From Aridibaculum aurantiacum (GTDB taxonomy: Bacteria; Bacteroidota; Bacteroidia; Chitinophagales; Chitinophagaceae), in contig NZ_JAFEWC010000002.1 of the NCBI RefSeq assembly GCF_017355875.1, forward strand, positions 372,001 to 436,000: a stretch of 64,000 bases of DNA. The letters are read 5' to 3'. The notes below the pieces were generated by a model that had not been told where the DNA came from, ran no database searches, and saw nothing but the letters and a program-made list of their open reading frames with translations. Both the position numbers and the translations under genes were made by a program. Positions 45,101 through 56,200 of the stretch are shown here, in pieces (position 1 is the first letter of the stretch; each line of letters opens with the position of its first letter).

Positions 45101-46410
45101 TGTATGGTGCTATGAATAGCAACAGCAGCTTTACCTACCCTGGTAATCCTGATGGTACACCTAACAGGTATCTTGCCGGTAACTTTATCTATAGCATTCC
45201 TGCAGCGGATACGGTAACGGTAACTATTACTGCACAAGACATAAATGGAAACACAGGTCAACAGACAGCAAGAGTGGCTGTGATCTGTCCTCCTGCTAAT
45301 CCTTGTACAAATGATACTCAAGGTCCAACTATTGTTCCTAAAGATGTAACTGTAAGGGCAGATGCAAATGGAAATGCAACCATCCAGGCTTCTGATGTGG
45401 TAGAGTCTGTAACAGACAACTGTACAGTAAGCTCAATCCAACTTAGCCAAAGCCAATTTACTTGTTCAGGCGGTGGTGGTAGTAGTTCACCTACACGCCA
45501 GGCTATTGTTGCTCCAACATCTACAGGTAACCAGGACTTCTACGGTGCTATGGGTACACCATTTAGCGTGAACGCTTCAAGTGGTATCGTTGTTAACCAA
45601 CTGGGTGCATTCGACCATAATGGTGATGGTATCCAGGGAAGCATCAGGGTAGCTATCTTCAACACTTCTACAGGTTTGATCGTACAAGGTTTGGATGCAA
45701 CTATCTCTGGTTTGGCTGATGGAGTTGTGGGTGGATTCCGCGTGAAGAATGTAACTGGAGTGTTCTTACCACAAGGCAATTATATAGTAGTGGCTAAAGG
45801 TTTTGATGGAGTAGACATGAACGGCAATGCGGCTATCGGTGGTTCTGGTAGTTATCCTGCTGGTGACCTTGGTGGCGGAGCAATCAGCTACAATGGTCCA
45901 AGTGCGCACGAGTTAAGTAATGACTTCAAAATTCCTTCTAACCCTGACGCTACTTCGAACAGGTACCTGGCTGGTTCATTCAGCTACAGGATACCTACTC
46001 CTGATACTTACCAGGTAACGATCACAGCTACTGATCCTTCTGGTAATCAATCTACAGCTACAGCAACAGTAAATGTGGTTTGTCAGCAAGGTGGAGCCAG
46101 AACAACTTCAGAGAAGCAAGCAATTGTTTCCCTGCAGGAAGTGGGTAAGTCGAACGCTGTTAGGGTTGTTCCTAATCCTTCTAACGGAAGATTTACACTA
46201 CAGCTTGCTAACCTTTCTGTACAGAAAGTAACAGTACAAGTGTTGACACAAAGTGGAATGCTGGTAGAACAAAAAGCAGTTAACCTTACAGGTAACACAG
46301 CTCTGCTAAGCGTACCATTTGATCTTACAAGACAACCAGCAGGAATGTACTTTGTAAAAGTTATCTCTGCTGATGGTGTACAAACACAGAAAGTGGTTAT
46401 TCAACGATAA
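42109..46410 (+). CDS. T9SS type A sorted protein with four HYR-plus-insert repeats
   Basis: A 1433-residue protein; ATG 42109 starts the signal peptide (MKQLYLALVALALTFTSVHAQ), preferred to a TTG at 42088. The N-terminal ~230 residues are paralogous to those of the protein at 38233. Four units of about 260-276 residues follow (first Cys codons at 42853, 43663, 44491 and 45304). Each starts like an HYR/Ig-like domain (CxNDxxxPxIxxKD, SVTDNC), is interrupted by a module with GNQxF, GAFDHxGDGI, GxYxVVAKGY, SYPAGDLGxGAI and NRYLAGxF, and resumes as HYR (VTITAxDxxGN, ATVxVxC). It ends in a type A sorting domain (VPNPSNGRFTLQL to VVIQR) close to that of the 4914-residue neighbour. Likely a surface or secreted adhesin. 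Confidence 0.88.
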   Translation: MKQLYLALVALALTFTSVHAQMNYHFSAVQGTYSPLVGGIVPTVENAQSIYDTHDEGFANNIPIGFNFTYEGNSYTQIHANTNGFAAFRPFTQITDHANHDYYTADLGYGPYGRATQVRPILAPLWDDHDLFSTSDIKYLTTGTAPNRVFTLQWSRVYWDASASQLNIEFQLKLYETTNVVEFHYNRLPGALGSNPTAAIGITSTGTGPGAYIALSDASANPTASQFTNYYNISTKPATGQVYRFTSLCANDNTPPVISMNDVQEVFSNSSNPTYYLSPFNLAQITDNCDVNHSNTTVTPTSINCSSPGDATRRVANVAPYAQGNQAFYGSLGTPFEVKNLGGIYLTSLGAFDHNGDGIRGTQDGGIRVGIFDEWGFEVAQTIIKGNAEGIRGNYRFKAIHPVLLRRGRYVVVAKGYNDTELAGNAGIHGVGSYPAGDLGGGAIAYSGTSTYGNNDSTGGFTVPTNGDATANRYQAGTFEYYIGGGGETTLFTIRAEDINGNPAQKQGYVTLYCNPLDCTNDTIAPVVTTLNTSIHTNSNGVATINKFDVIDNVTDNCSIHYDSVFVSQTQFTCNNPVGADATLRQAASSNTSTGNQDFGGELGIPFTVNAANGIVINRLAAFDHNGDGINGTINGGVRVAIFSLNVIPFSKYANLDVTIVGNADGISGGYRYKNVSPVHLPPGNYIIVAKGYNANELNGNLKITGTNTNSNVDLGNGAISFTGNSRYGEANPATFTYPSNPDSYPNQYLAGSFFYSKPGSQDYTVTVTAKDNAGNIGQATATVTVICSGQLDPCANDVTPPTIVSKDITVTAGSNGSATIQPSDVIESVTDNCAVNTNSYSVTPSVFTCTGGGDATPRRPIVSPSNQGNQAFTGELGTPFRVNGAGIMINQLGAFDHLGDGINGTQNGGVRVAIFNANTRSIVQGLDVIVSGNGENFINNFRFVRVNPVMLPMGDYVVVAKGYSSNEMNGNAAIAGIGSYPAGDLGNGAVSYNGNSMYGAMNSNSSFTYPGNPDGTPNRYLAGNFIYSIPAADTVTVTITAQDINGNTGQQTARVAVICPPANPCTNDTQGPTIVPKDVTVRADANGNATIQASDVVESVTDNCTVSSIQLSQSQFTCSGGGGSSSPTRQAIVAPTSTGNQDFYGAMGTPFSVNASSGIVVNQLGAFDHNGDGIQGSIRVAIFNTSTGLIVQGLDATISGLADGVVGGFRVKNVTGVFLPQGNYIVVAKGFDGVDMNGNAAIGGSGSYPAGDLGGGAISYNGPSAHELSNDFKIPSNPDATSNRYLAGSFSYRIPTPDTYQVTITATDPSGNQSTATATVNVVCQQGGARTTSEKQAIVSLQEVGKSNAVRVVPNPSNGRFTLQLANLSVQKVTVQVLTQSGMLVEQKAVNLTGNTALLSVPFDLTRQPAGMYFVKVISADGVQTQKVVIQR
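42853..46090 (+). repeat. Four in-frame protein repeats (~810-828 bp)
   Basis: Unit starts are 42853, 43663, 44491 and 45304, periods 810, 828 and 813, with the last unit ending near 46090. The same unit appears five times in the next gene. In copies 1, 2 and 4 the loop FDHNGDGI has the DxNxDG spacing of a calcium-binding loop; copy 3 has FDHLGDGI. Confidence 0.85.
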
Positions 46411-46435
46411 GATCTCAAAGGTCTTTCAATCATAC

Positions 46436-46467
46436 AAAAGAGGCTGCCCGCAAGGCAGCCTCTTTTT
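46436..46467 (+). terminator. Rho-independent terminator
   Basis: AAAGAGGCTGCC and GGCAGCCTCTTT form a 12-bp stem with loop CGCAA, followed by a T run. It is 26 bases past the stop at 46410. Confidence 0.95.
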
Positions 46468-47213
46468 GTTTATATGCATTCCCGGATGATATAGGATGAG
46501 TATTTACCAATGTTCATTGATCTAATCAAATCCTTTATCCTTTTCATTGGACATAGCTTGTGCTTGATGCATCGTCGAGGGGAGAAGCTATTATTTGCAT
46601 CTATCCATCATGTTAACATTCAGCCTGACTGTTGAGTACCGCCTTCTTAACTGCTGCTATTTTGATTGATTTATCTGCTGTCAATCTATTTGTGGCTTAG
46701 CTTCTTCCTTTAAAAAGCCTATTATGTACTTCCTTTATTTCCATATATTAAGCTGCATTACGACCAGTTGAAAGACAGTGTTATTTTGTGTATTTCGCTT
46801 GATTCTTTCCCTCCATGGGAATATGTACTGATGTGCCATACCTATAAGTAGGTATATTCTCTTTTAATTCCATATTAATTTGCCTGTCTATTAACATTTC
46901 ATTTATTTGCTCCCCTGTTTCCTTATAATCATCCGGCCTCACCCCTATAGATGCATCTTATTGAGCCTGTGAACAATCAATTGATTGTGTGCTAGTAATG
47001 GCTTTAGCATGTATCTATTTTAGAGGCTTTGCTAACAGCTATATGAGAAAAAACATTATCCTATTGGCTTCTTTCATTAGAAGCCTGTATCCTCCTCCGC
47101 AACCTACACTACTGAAAACGATCCGTGCAACCTATACTTGGTTGGCATCATTAATAGCCCGGAATTATGTTCCGGTAAAACTTGTATTGGCCTAAACTCT
47201 TAATAAAAGGTAT
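46468..47213. other. Long AT-rich upstream region of the giant gene
   Basis: A 746-base gap. It contains a perfect inverted repeat ATACCTA-TAAG-TAGGTAT (46838-46855) and a weaker one, GATTGA/TCAATC (46664-46686), either of which could be operator-like or fold in RNA. TTAATTTG near 46871 is one mismatch from the -7 consensus. A 68-codon frame at 46989-47195 shows no family resemblance and is not called. Confidence 0.4.
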
Positions 47214-50200
47214 ATGAAGAAGTACTTTTACTTTTCTCTCATTTTGTTTTGTCTATTGCTTTCCAGCACCTACGGTTATACCCAGAATATAGAATGGGAA
47301 AAACGTATGGGCGGCTCTGCACAATGGACAAAAACAACTGGTATAGACCACGGTAAAAGCGTAATAGCACTGGCGGATGGCTCTACTGTTGTACTTATTA
47401 ATTCTACTTCTACCGAAGGTGATTTTGTAGGTAACAACGGGCACCGCGATGCTTATCTTTTTAAATACAATAGTAGTGGTACGCTGCTATGGAAGCAACG
47501 CTTTGGCGGCTCAGGCGACGATGTAGGCAATCAACTGATAGCAACACAGGATGGTAGTTTCATCATTGCTGGTACCAGTAGTTCTTACCCTGGCCCTGAT
47601 GTAAATGCATGGGTGGTAAAGACGGATGGCGCAGGCAACCTGGTCTGGAGCAAGTCGTTTGGTGGCAGCCAGGCAGATGCAGCCAATGGTATCTGCCAGG
47701 TGCATGATGGATATATTTTCACAGGTTATACTAAGTCTAACAATGGACACCTGACAGGTCTTAGAACCAGCACATCGGAAGAAGATGTTTGGAATGTAAA
47801 GCTTGATTTTTCAGGTAATATTGTATGGAACAGGATATTTGGTGGAGGCTGGATAGACGTAGGTAATGCTATTGTACCTGCTGCCGATGGTAGCGGGTTT
47901 ATTATTGCGGGTAATGTTCAATCGAATGATAGAGATGTAGCAGGTTTGCTTACCAACAAAGGCTGGCGTGCTGCGCTACTTTTTAAGATAGACTTCAATG
48001 GAACTGTTATCTGGAAGAAGAGTTTTGGCGGCACCGATGACGACCGCGCCGTAAGCGTGGTGAATATAGCAGGCGGTTATGCTTTCCTGGGTTCTACCCA
48101 ATCGAACAATGGTGATATAACAGGTGCAAAAGGTGGCTTGGATTATTGGCTGGTAAAGGTGGATCTTAATGGAAACCTGTTGTCTTCTAAAAACTATGGT
48201 GGTCCTTCAAGCGACTTAGCATCGCAGCTTGCTACTACACCCGATGGTGGCCTTGTACTAATAGGAAGAAGCGATTCACCAAGTGGTGGTACTTCAGATC
48301 TATCTACCAACTCCCACACATGGGATAGCTGGACCATAAAAGTGAATGCTTCGGGAGCTAAGGTGTGGGACAAGCATCATCGCATTGGTAACGACTGGGG
48401 ATTTGATGATGGTGCAGGTGTAGCCGTAAATGCAGTGGGTGAAGTATTCACTACCGGTGCCATAGCACCAGGTTTAGCACATTGGGATTGGCAGGGTGCA
48501 AAAGATGAGAATGCCTTTTTGATAAAGTACAACGATATAGGTGCACAACAATGGATTAAGGAGTTTGGCACCGAAAGGAAATTCACTGGCTTCGACAAAG
48601 GAGTTGCACTTAAGCAGGCGCAGGATGGCAGCTATTTCTTCCTGGTTGCTACTGAATCAAATGATGGTTTTGTAGCAGGCATGGGAGCAAAGGGATTGCG
48701 TGATATTGTCTTGCAAAAGTGGGATGCCAACAGGAACCTTGTTTGGCAAAAGCTAATAGGCGGTTCTAAAATGGATGATCCGCAGGATATGAAAATAACA
48801 CCTGATGGTGGCGTTGTAGTGGTAGCTACATCTAATTCAACCGATGGCGATCTGCCTGGTTTAATCGGTGCTCCATTTGCTGACCTATGGGTGATAAAAA
48901 TGGATTCAACAGGTGCAGTGCAGTGGAAGAAAAACTATGGCGGCTATGGCGACGATTATGCACATTCTGTTGAGCTGGCTGCTGATGGTGGTTATATCAT
49001 CGCTACCCATACATGGTCTGGACAAGGAGGCGATGTGACGGCTACAAACGGGCAAAGTGAAGCATGGGTATTGAAAGTAAATGCAAGTGGAGTAAAGCAG
49101 TGGGATCGTTCATTTGGAGGTAGTGGTCGCGATGAAGGTTATAAAGTGATCGCTACTACAGATGGTGGCTTTGCCTTAGCTGGTTGGACTGAATCTACCA
49201 ATGGCGAAGGCACAGGCAACAAAGGCGGCATGGATGCTATGGTGGTAAAATTTGACGCTAACGGTACTAAACAATGGTCGAAGACCTACGGTGGTTATGG
49301 CGAAGAATTTTGCAGAACGATTACACAAACAACCGATGGAAATTTTGCCATCAGTGGTTATACTAATACAAATAACCATGGCGATATAGGACCTACGGAA
49401 GCGGGTTCAAGAGATGTATTTGTTATCAAGTTATCTGGTGCCAATGGTGATTTGATCTGGAGCAAGAACTACGGTGGGCATTGGAATGATGAGCCAAGAG
49501 ACCTGCAGGCAACTGCTGATGGAAACATCATGCTGCTGGCGCTGTCCGATGGCGGTACTGGTCTTTTCTCAGACAATGCAGGATTTGCAGATGTATGGGT
49601 GCTGAAGCTGAATGGAAATGATGGAACGATCAAATGGAAGAAGAATTATGCTTCGCCAATGTTTGATATTCCTTCTACAATATCTAAAGCAAACGGTGGC
49701 GGTTACCTGGTAACAGGTATTCGTAATCTTGATAATCGCTGGGATGTGGTAGACTACGAAACCAACGGTGAAGCATTCGCTTTTAAAATTTCTGATAACG
49801 AAGTACAAAGTGCTACAATCTCTTCATCAGGTCCTACTACTTTCTGCGCCGGAAGCTCTGTAACGCTTACAGCTGTTTCTGCCGGTGCTGTTTCTTACCA
49901 GTGGGTAAAAGATGGCGCTACCATGGCGGGTGCAACGCAGCAATCTATTACAATTAGCACAGCAGGTACATACGAAGTAATAGCAACCACTGCAGGTGGT
50001 GGAATAGCTACTGCCAGTGTAACAGTTGTTGTTAATCCTGTTCCTTCTTTCTCTGGAAGTTATGGACCTGGTGAACTAAAGCAAAACATAACTTTTGGTG
50101 GTAATGGTGCAGACCAGCCTACTTCATTCCGCCAGGGATTGGTAGCAACTGCAGACGGTGGTTATGTCTTCACCGGATTTAGCAATACAAACAGGAACGG

Positions 50201-53200
50201 CGACCTTGCCGAAATGCCTTACTACGGTCAAAACGATATGATCGTGGTGAAGCTGGATTGTGGTTTTAATATACAATGGAAGAAGTCGTTTGGCGGAACG
50301 GGCGACGACAGGGGATATGCAATCATACAAACCACTGATGGTGGTTATATGGTAGTTGGTACTACCTCATCACCTGTATCAGGCGATATTACATTGGCAC
50401 ACGGAAACATAGATGCATGGCTTGTAAAGCTGGACGCAAATGGTAACAAGCAATGGCAGAAGAGCTATGGCGGTACTGGTGTTGACGTGGTGAACTCCAT
50501 TGTGCAAACAAACAGTGGTTATATCTTCTCTGGTAATACATCATCTGCTGATGGTGAACTGGCTGGTACCACAGCTAAAGGTGCTGGTGATATATGGATA
50601 GTAAAAATAGACGCAGCCGGAGCTATTGTAAAGCAGAAACGACTGGGTGGCACACTTTCCGAGGATGCTTATTACATCACCAAAACAAATGATGGCAACA
50701 TTATCTATTGTGGTTTTACCCAATCTAACGATGGTGATATAGTAGGCGCTAAGGGAGGACAAGATGGATTTGTAGAGAAGCTGGACCAGGATCTAAACAA
50801 GATATGGGCTTATAACTATGGTGGAAGCAATACTGACCAGGTGGTAATGATAAAGCCTACCACAGATGGCGGCTTTATGTTCACCGGCCTATCAGTTACC
50901 GGCAACGACAGTGCTTCTGGCAATGGCGGAATTGACTACTGGCTCGTGAAACTGAACGCCAATGGAAATATTGTATGGGAGAAGCTATATGGTGGTAGCA
51001 GTACCGATCAGCCGCAGTCGCTCGATCTAACTACTGATGGCGGCGCGGTTTTAACCGGCGTTACGCTTTCTAACAATGGACAGGTAACCAACTTCAAGGG
51101 TGTACAGGATGTTTGGGTGGTTCGTACAAATGCAACCGGTGATCTTGTATGGCAAAAGACATATGGTGGTACAGGTGCTGACTATGGTATGACCATCACC
51201 CGCAACACCAATGGCGAGTATGTAACTATGAGCCGTTCTGTTTCTGTTGATGGTGACCTTGCTGGACTTAACAAAGGAGGTTTCGATATTTGGATAACGC
51301 GTATTGCTGATTGCGGATCTGTAATCACAGCTACTGTTACACCAGCTAATCCACCAGTTGTTTATGGCAGTCAACTAACGCTTACTGCTAATGCTGGTCC
51401 AGGATATACTTACCAGTGGTTCAGAAATAATACTATAATAGCCGGAGCTAACGGACAATCTTACACTGCCACACAACATGGCTTGTATAAAGTGCAGATC
51501 TCATCTTCGGGTTCATGTGCATCATTCTCTAACGAGGTACAGGTAATATTCAACAGCAAGTTTTATGTAAATGACAACACTACCAGTGGTGATGTATTTA
51601 CTACAGCTATAGGTAGCAATAGCAACCCCGGTACGGCAAGTGCTCCGTTTGCTACTATACAGCATGCAATTTCGCAGGTAAAAGAAGGAGATACCATATA
51701 TGTGGATGCAGGAACTTATGTAGGTCAAATAACTATTGATAAAGGTGTATACATTCAAGGTGCAGGCAGAACAAAAACAACTATTGCACGCGATACAACA
51801 GCGACCCTGGCAATGACACCAGGTCTTAATGAAGCTGCTATTGTACAAACTACACAGAACATAGGCAATGTGTATATCAATGATCTGGCAGTAGACGGGC
51901 GTAATGGTATGTCTTCTTTCACCGGTTCTACAACAGCTATTTTGTTGCAAACAGGAGGAGCAGTGCGCAACATCGACATCAGGAATATGAAGCTGAAGAC
52001 ATCAGGCTCTGATGAAGGTAATGGCTTGTATGTTTATTATAATCATGGTGTACTGCCTCGCAGAACATTAGAAATCACAGGTAACACCATTAGTGGTTTT
52101 ACATGGGTGGGTATGAATATACAAGGTGATAGCCTTGTTGCTACAGTATCACAGAATGAAGTGGATGCAGCAGGCGCCAATTATGGTATGGCTGTGTCTG
52201 CGGGTGTATGGGGTTCTACTTTGCGTGACTTTACATTTATATACAACAGCTTAAAGAACTTCAACGGCTTCGGCTTAAATATCGGAGCCATCAATCCTGT
52301 TGTGAATTTAAACAGCTTTGTTCCTGCTAGTGGTGCTAAAAACATCATCAACAATGGTGGTAGTTTCAGTGCACCTTGTAACTGGTATGGCACTACAGAT
52401 TTCTCTGCTATCAAAAACACCATCCAGGGCGATGTATACTTTACTCCATGGCTAATGAGTGGTGTAGATACAAGCAGTGCTGTAGGCTTCCAGCCGGGCG
52501 GCGAATGTAATGGTGTGCCTACTACTTATTATGTAAATGATGGTAGCCAGTCAGGCGACAGGTACACTACAGCAATAGGTAATGATGCTAACGATGGATC
52601 TTCATCTGCTCCTTTTGCTACCATTCAAAAAGCATTTGAATACCTTCCAGCTGGTGGTACTATTTACATAGATGCAGGTACTTATGATTTTGCAAATACG
52701 ACTTTCACGCTAAACAAAGCAGTGACTTTAGTTGGTCCAAATGATACCATTACGCCAAACAATGTTGCTGATAAGTTATTGCCAAACACGGGCAGGTTTG
52801 CTGAAGCTACACTTACCAATCTTACGCTTGGTATAGCCACCAGTGGCATCAGTTTCAGGGGTCTGAACTTTGTTCCGGGTACACGTACATTGGCAGTATT
52901 GTCCAATGCTTCAGCAGGTAACTTCCAGTTCAGGCACAATAAAGTAACCATAGCTTCTACCATTGCTTTTTCATTTAATGGTGTAGCTACTACCCATGCT
53001 GATTCTATTGTTTCAGCAGGTTATGTTTTTGAAGACAACAGGTTTGAAAAAACCACAGATGCATCTGCGCAGGCCATCAATATCAACTACGTGAAGAATG
53101 TTGATGTGATCAACAACTCGTTTGTACGCGTAGGCACAACAGCGCGTAGTTTCATCATCAATGTGGTTGGCCAGACGGGTATTGTTGATCAATACAGGCT

Positions 53201-56200
53201 GATCGGTAACACCATGAAAGGCGTTAACTACGGCTTGTTCTCATTAAGGGTTGCAAAGGTTACGATCTCCAACAACAACATTAGTGAGTACAACCACGGA
53301 CTGATGCTACAGGCATCAATACCTGGTTCTACAGATATCACTGTCACCAAAAATATTTTTGAGAATGCTTTCCCTACTTCTAACCATATTACTTGCCGCC
53401 TGTTTGAAGGCGCAAACCCTGGTAGTAGTGGAAAGGCATTGATAGAAGACAATACTGTTATTGCAAATGGAACAGGATTGACCAATATGCCACCTGCTAT
53501 TTCTACGCAGGTTACAGGTACTGTACTCAATCCTCAAATGACGATCAGGAGAAACAGGATCGTTCACACTGGTGACTACAGTAGCTATACTTCATCGCTA
53601 CTGGGCGTTAGCTTAAATGGTAACACCACCAACACCACAGTAGAGAGTAATGAAGTAACATATACAGGTACAGGTTTACAACCTTCTGCTACTCCTGGTA
53701 TGTTCATGGCGGGTATGTTCCTGGCTACCGATGGCGGTGCAAATGCAATTGCGCCTGGTTCTACCCTCAATTTCAACAACAACAAGTTGAGAGGTTACAA
53801 GCACTCGATCGCTTTGTACGACGGTATCACAAGCGGCGTCAATACCAATCCTTACACTGGCTTTGGTAATGTGCCTGCTGGTGTTACTATCAATTTCAAC
53901 AACAACAGTTTTACCAACGACTCTATTTCTATCAATGCTGGCGATACAGGTAACGTAGTGCATGCAGATTGCAACTGGTATGGTAGCAATGCTGCAACAC
54001 AGGTTGCAACGAAAGTCACATCGAAAGTGAGTCAAACAAAGTGGCTGGTAAATGGAACAGATGCAAGCACTGAAACAGGTTTTCAACCGATGCCAAACGT
54101 TTGCTTCGGCAACCAGGTATTGTTCTATGTAAACGATAGCACGCAAACCGGCGACAGGTTTACCACTGCTATTGGAAATGATAATAATAATGGTTCAGCT
54201 GCCAGCCCGTTTGCTACCATACAAAAAGCCTATTCAGTAGCACCGGCAGGAAGTACTATTTATGTAGATGCAGGTAACTATGATCTGGGTGGTACAACTT
54301 TGACCCTTGATAAACAAGTAGTGTTTGTAGGGGCTAACCAATCTGTTTCTCCTAATAATGCTACTGATAAGCTGCAGGCAAATACCAGCAGGTATACAGA
54401 GTCAATTGTTAGAAATGGAAGATTTGATCTGCATACTAGTGGCGTTACCATGCGTGGATTCTCTTTCGTGCCAGGTAGCAGGTCACTTGTAACACTTGCC
54501 AATGTTGCAGTTGACAGCTTTAGCTTCATAAAGAATCGCGTTACTGTTTCCTCGGGTACAGCTATAAGTTTGGCAGGTCCGGCATATATATATGTTGACT
54601 CGCTTTTATCAGCTGGTCATCAATTTGATGATAATCGTTTTGAGAAAGTATCGGATACTGCGGCAACCGCCATCACGCTCGGATACATGAAGAACGTGAG
54701 CGTAACCAATAACACCTTCGTTGGAACCACGCCTGGTGTACGAAATATGCGTTCAATAAGTTTTGGAAGCTTTGGACTGGTTCACCAGTTTCTGATGGAT
54801 GGTAACACCATGGCTAACGTACAGCAAGGTGTGCATACGCTGTATGTAAGCAAAGGAGTGATCAGTAACAACCTTGTGAAGGACTATAACCAAGGCATCT
54901 TTGTGCAAACAGTGTTTGGAGCATCCACTGATGTTGCTGTAAGTAAAAATGTGCTTGAATCTGCTGTTGCAAGTACCAACCACATCGTGTTCCGCCAGTT
55001 TGAGGGAGGTTTTGCAGGTAGTACAGCAAAAGCAGTCATCAAAGACAACACCATTAGTATAAACGCGACAGGTTTAACAACTGTGCCGCCGGCAATTACT
55101 AACCAGGTATTGGCCAGTGTAGTAAATCCACAGTGGACGATCAGCGGTAACCGCATCATCCATTCGGGCAACTTCAGCCAGGTTACATCTGCTATCCAGG
55201 GTATAACCTTAAATGGTAAAAACGCTGGATTGACTGCAACCAACAATGAAATAACGTTTTCCGGAACAGGTTTGCCGGTAACATCTATACCGTCAGTGTT
55301 TCGAGCGGCAATGGTGGTATCAACAGATCTTGGCGCACATAAGCTAACACCGGGATCAAATCTTGCTTTTGCAAACAATAAGATAACTGGCTATCAGCAT
55401 TCCATTGCATTCTACGACTACAACGATAGCACCGCAGGAGGCGATAACTATGTAGGTTTTGGAAATATTCCAACAGGTGTCAACGTGAGCATCGTTGAGA
55501 ATAGCTTCATCAATGATTCTGTTTCAATTAATGCGGGAGATACAGGCCAGGTGGTAATGGCTGGATGTAACTGGTACGGTGGCGCAAGCGCTACTTATGT
55601 AGCAGGTAAAGTAACATCTAGAGTTAGCCAGTCAACCTGGTTGAATAATGGTACAGACGCAAGTAGTGATGTTGGTTTCCAACCTGTCGCTAATGCATGT
55701 ATCTCTGGCCAGACCAGGTACTACGTAAATGATAACAGCAACACCGGAGACGTATTTACATCTGCAGTGGGTAACGATGCCAATGCTGGTACAGCATCTG
55801 CTCCGTTTGCTACCATAGCACATGCATATAATGTAGCACAGGCAGGCGATACCATATTTGTGGATGCAGGTACTTATGCTGCAACCGATATATTTGTTGG
55901 CAAGCCTCTGACTTTTGTAGGTCCTAATAGTACAATATCACCTAATGATACAGCCAATGCAAAAGCTGCTAACACAGCACGCCGCGCAGAGGCAGTTATA
56001 ACAGGTGCAACGTTCAATATTGGCACCAGCTTCCTGGGCTTCAATGGGTTCACGTTCGATGCAGGTAACAAGCCAGCGTTTGCAATGAATGATACGCTAG
56101 GTTTCAAATCAATTGACATCAGCGCCAACATCTTCAAGATCACCAATACTGAGGGCAGGAATGTGATCAACCTTAACGGTAGGTTTGCTGCTGCCTCTGA

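Noticed and set aside
46989-47195. 68-codon frame before the giant gene
   Set aside because: No recognisable family, no clear start context, odd composition (PPPQPTLLKT stretch), and it lies in a probable regulatory region.
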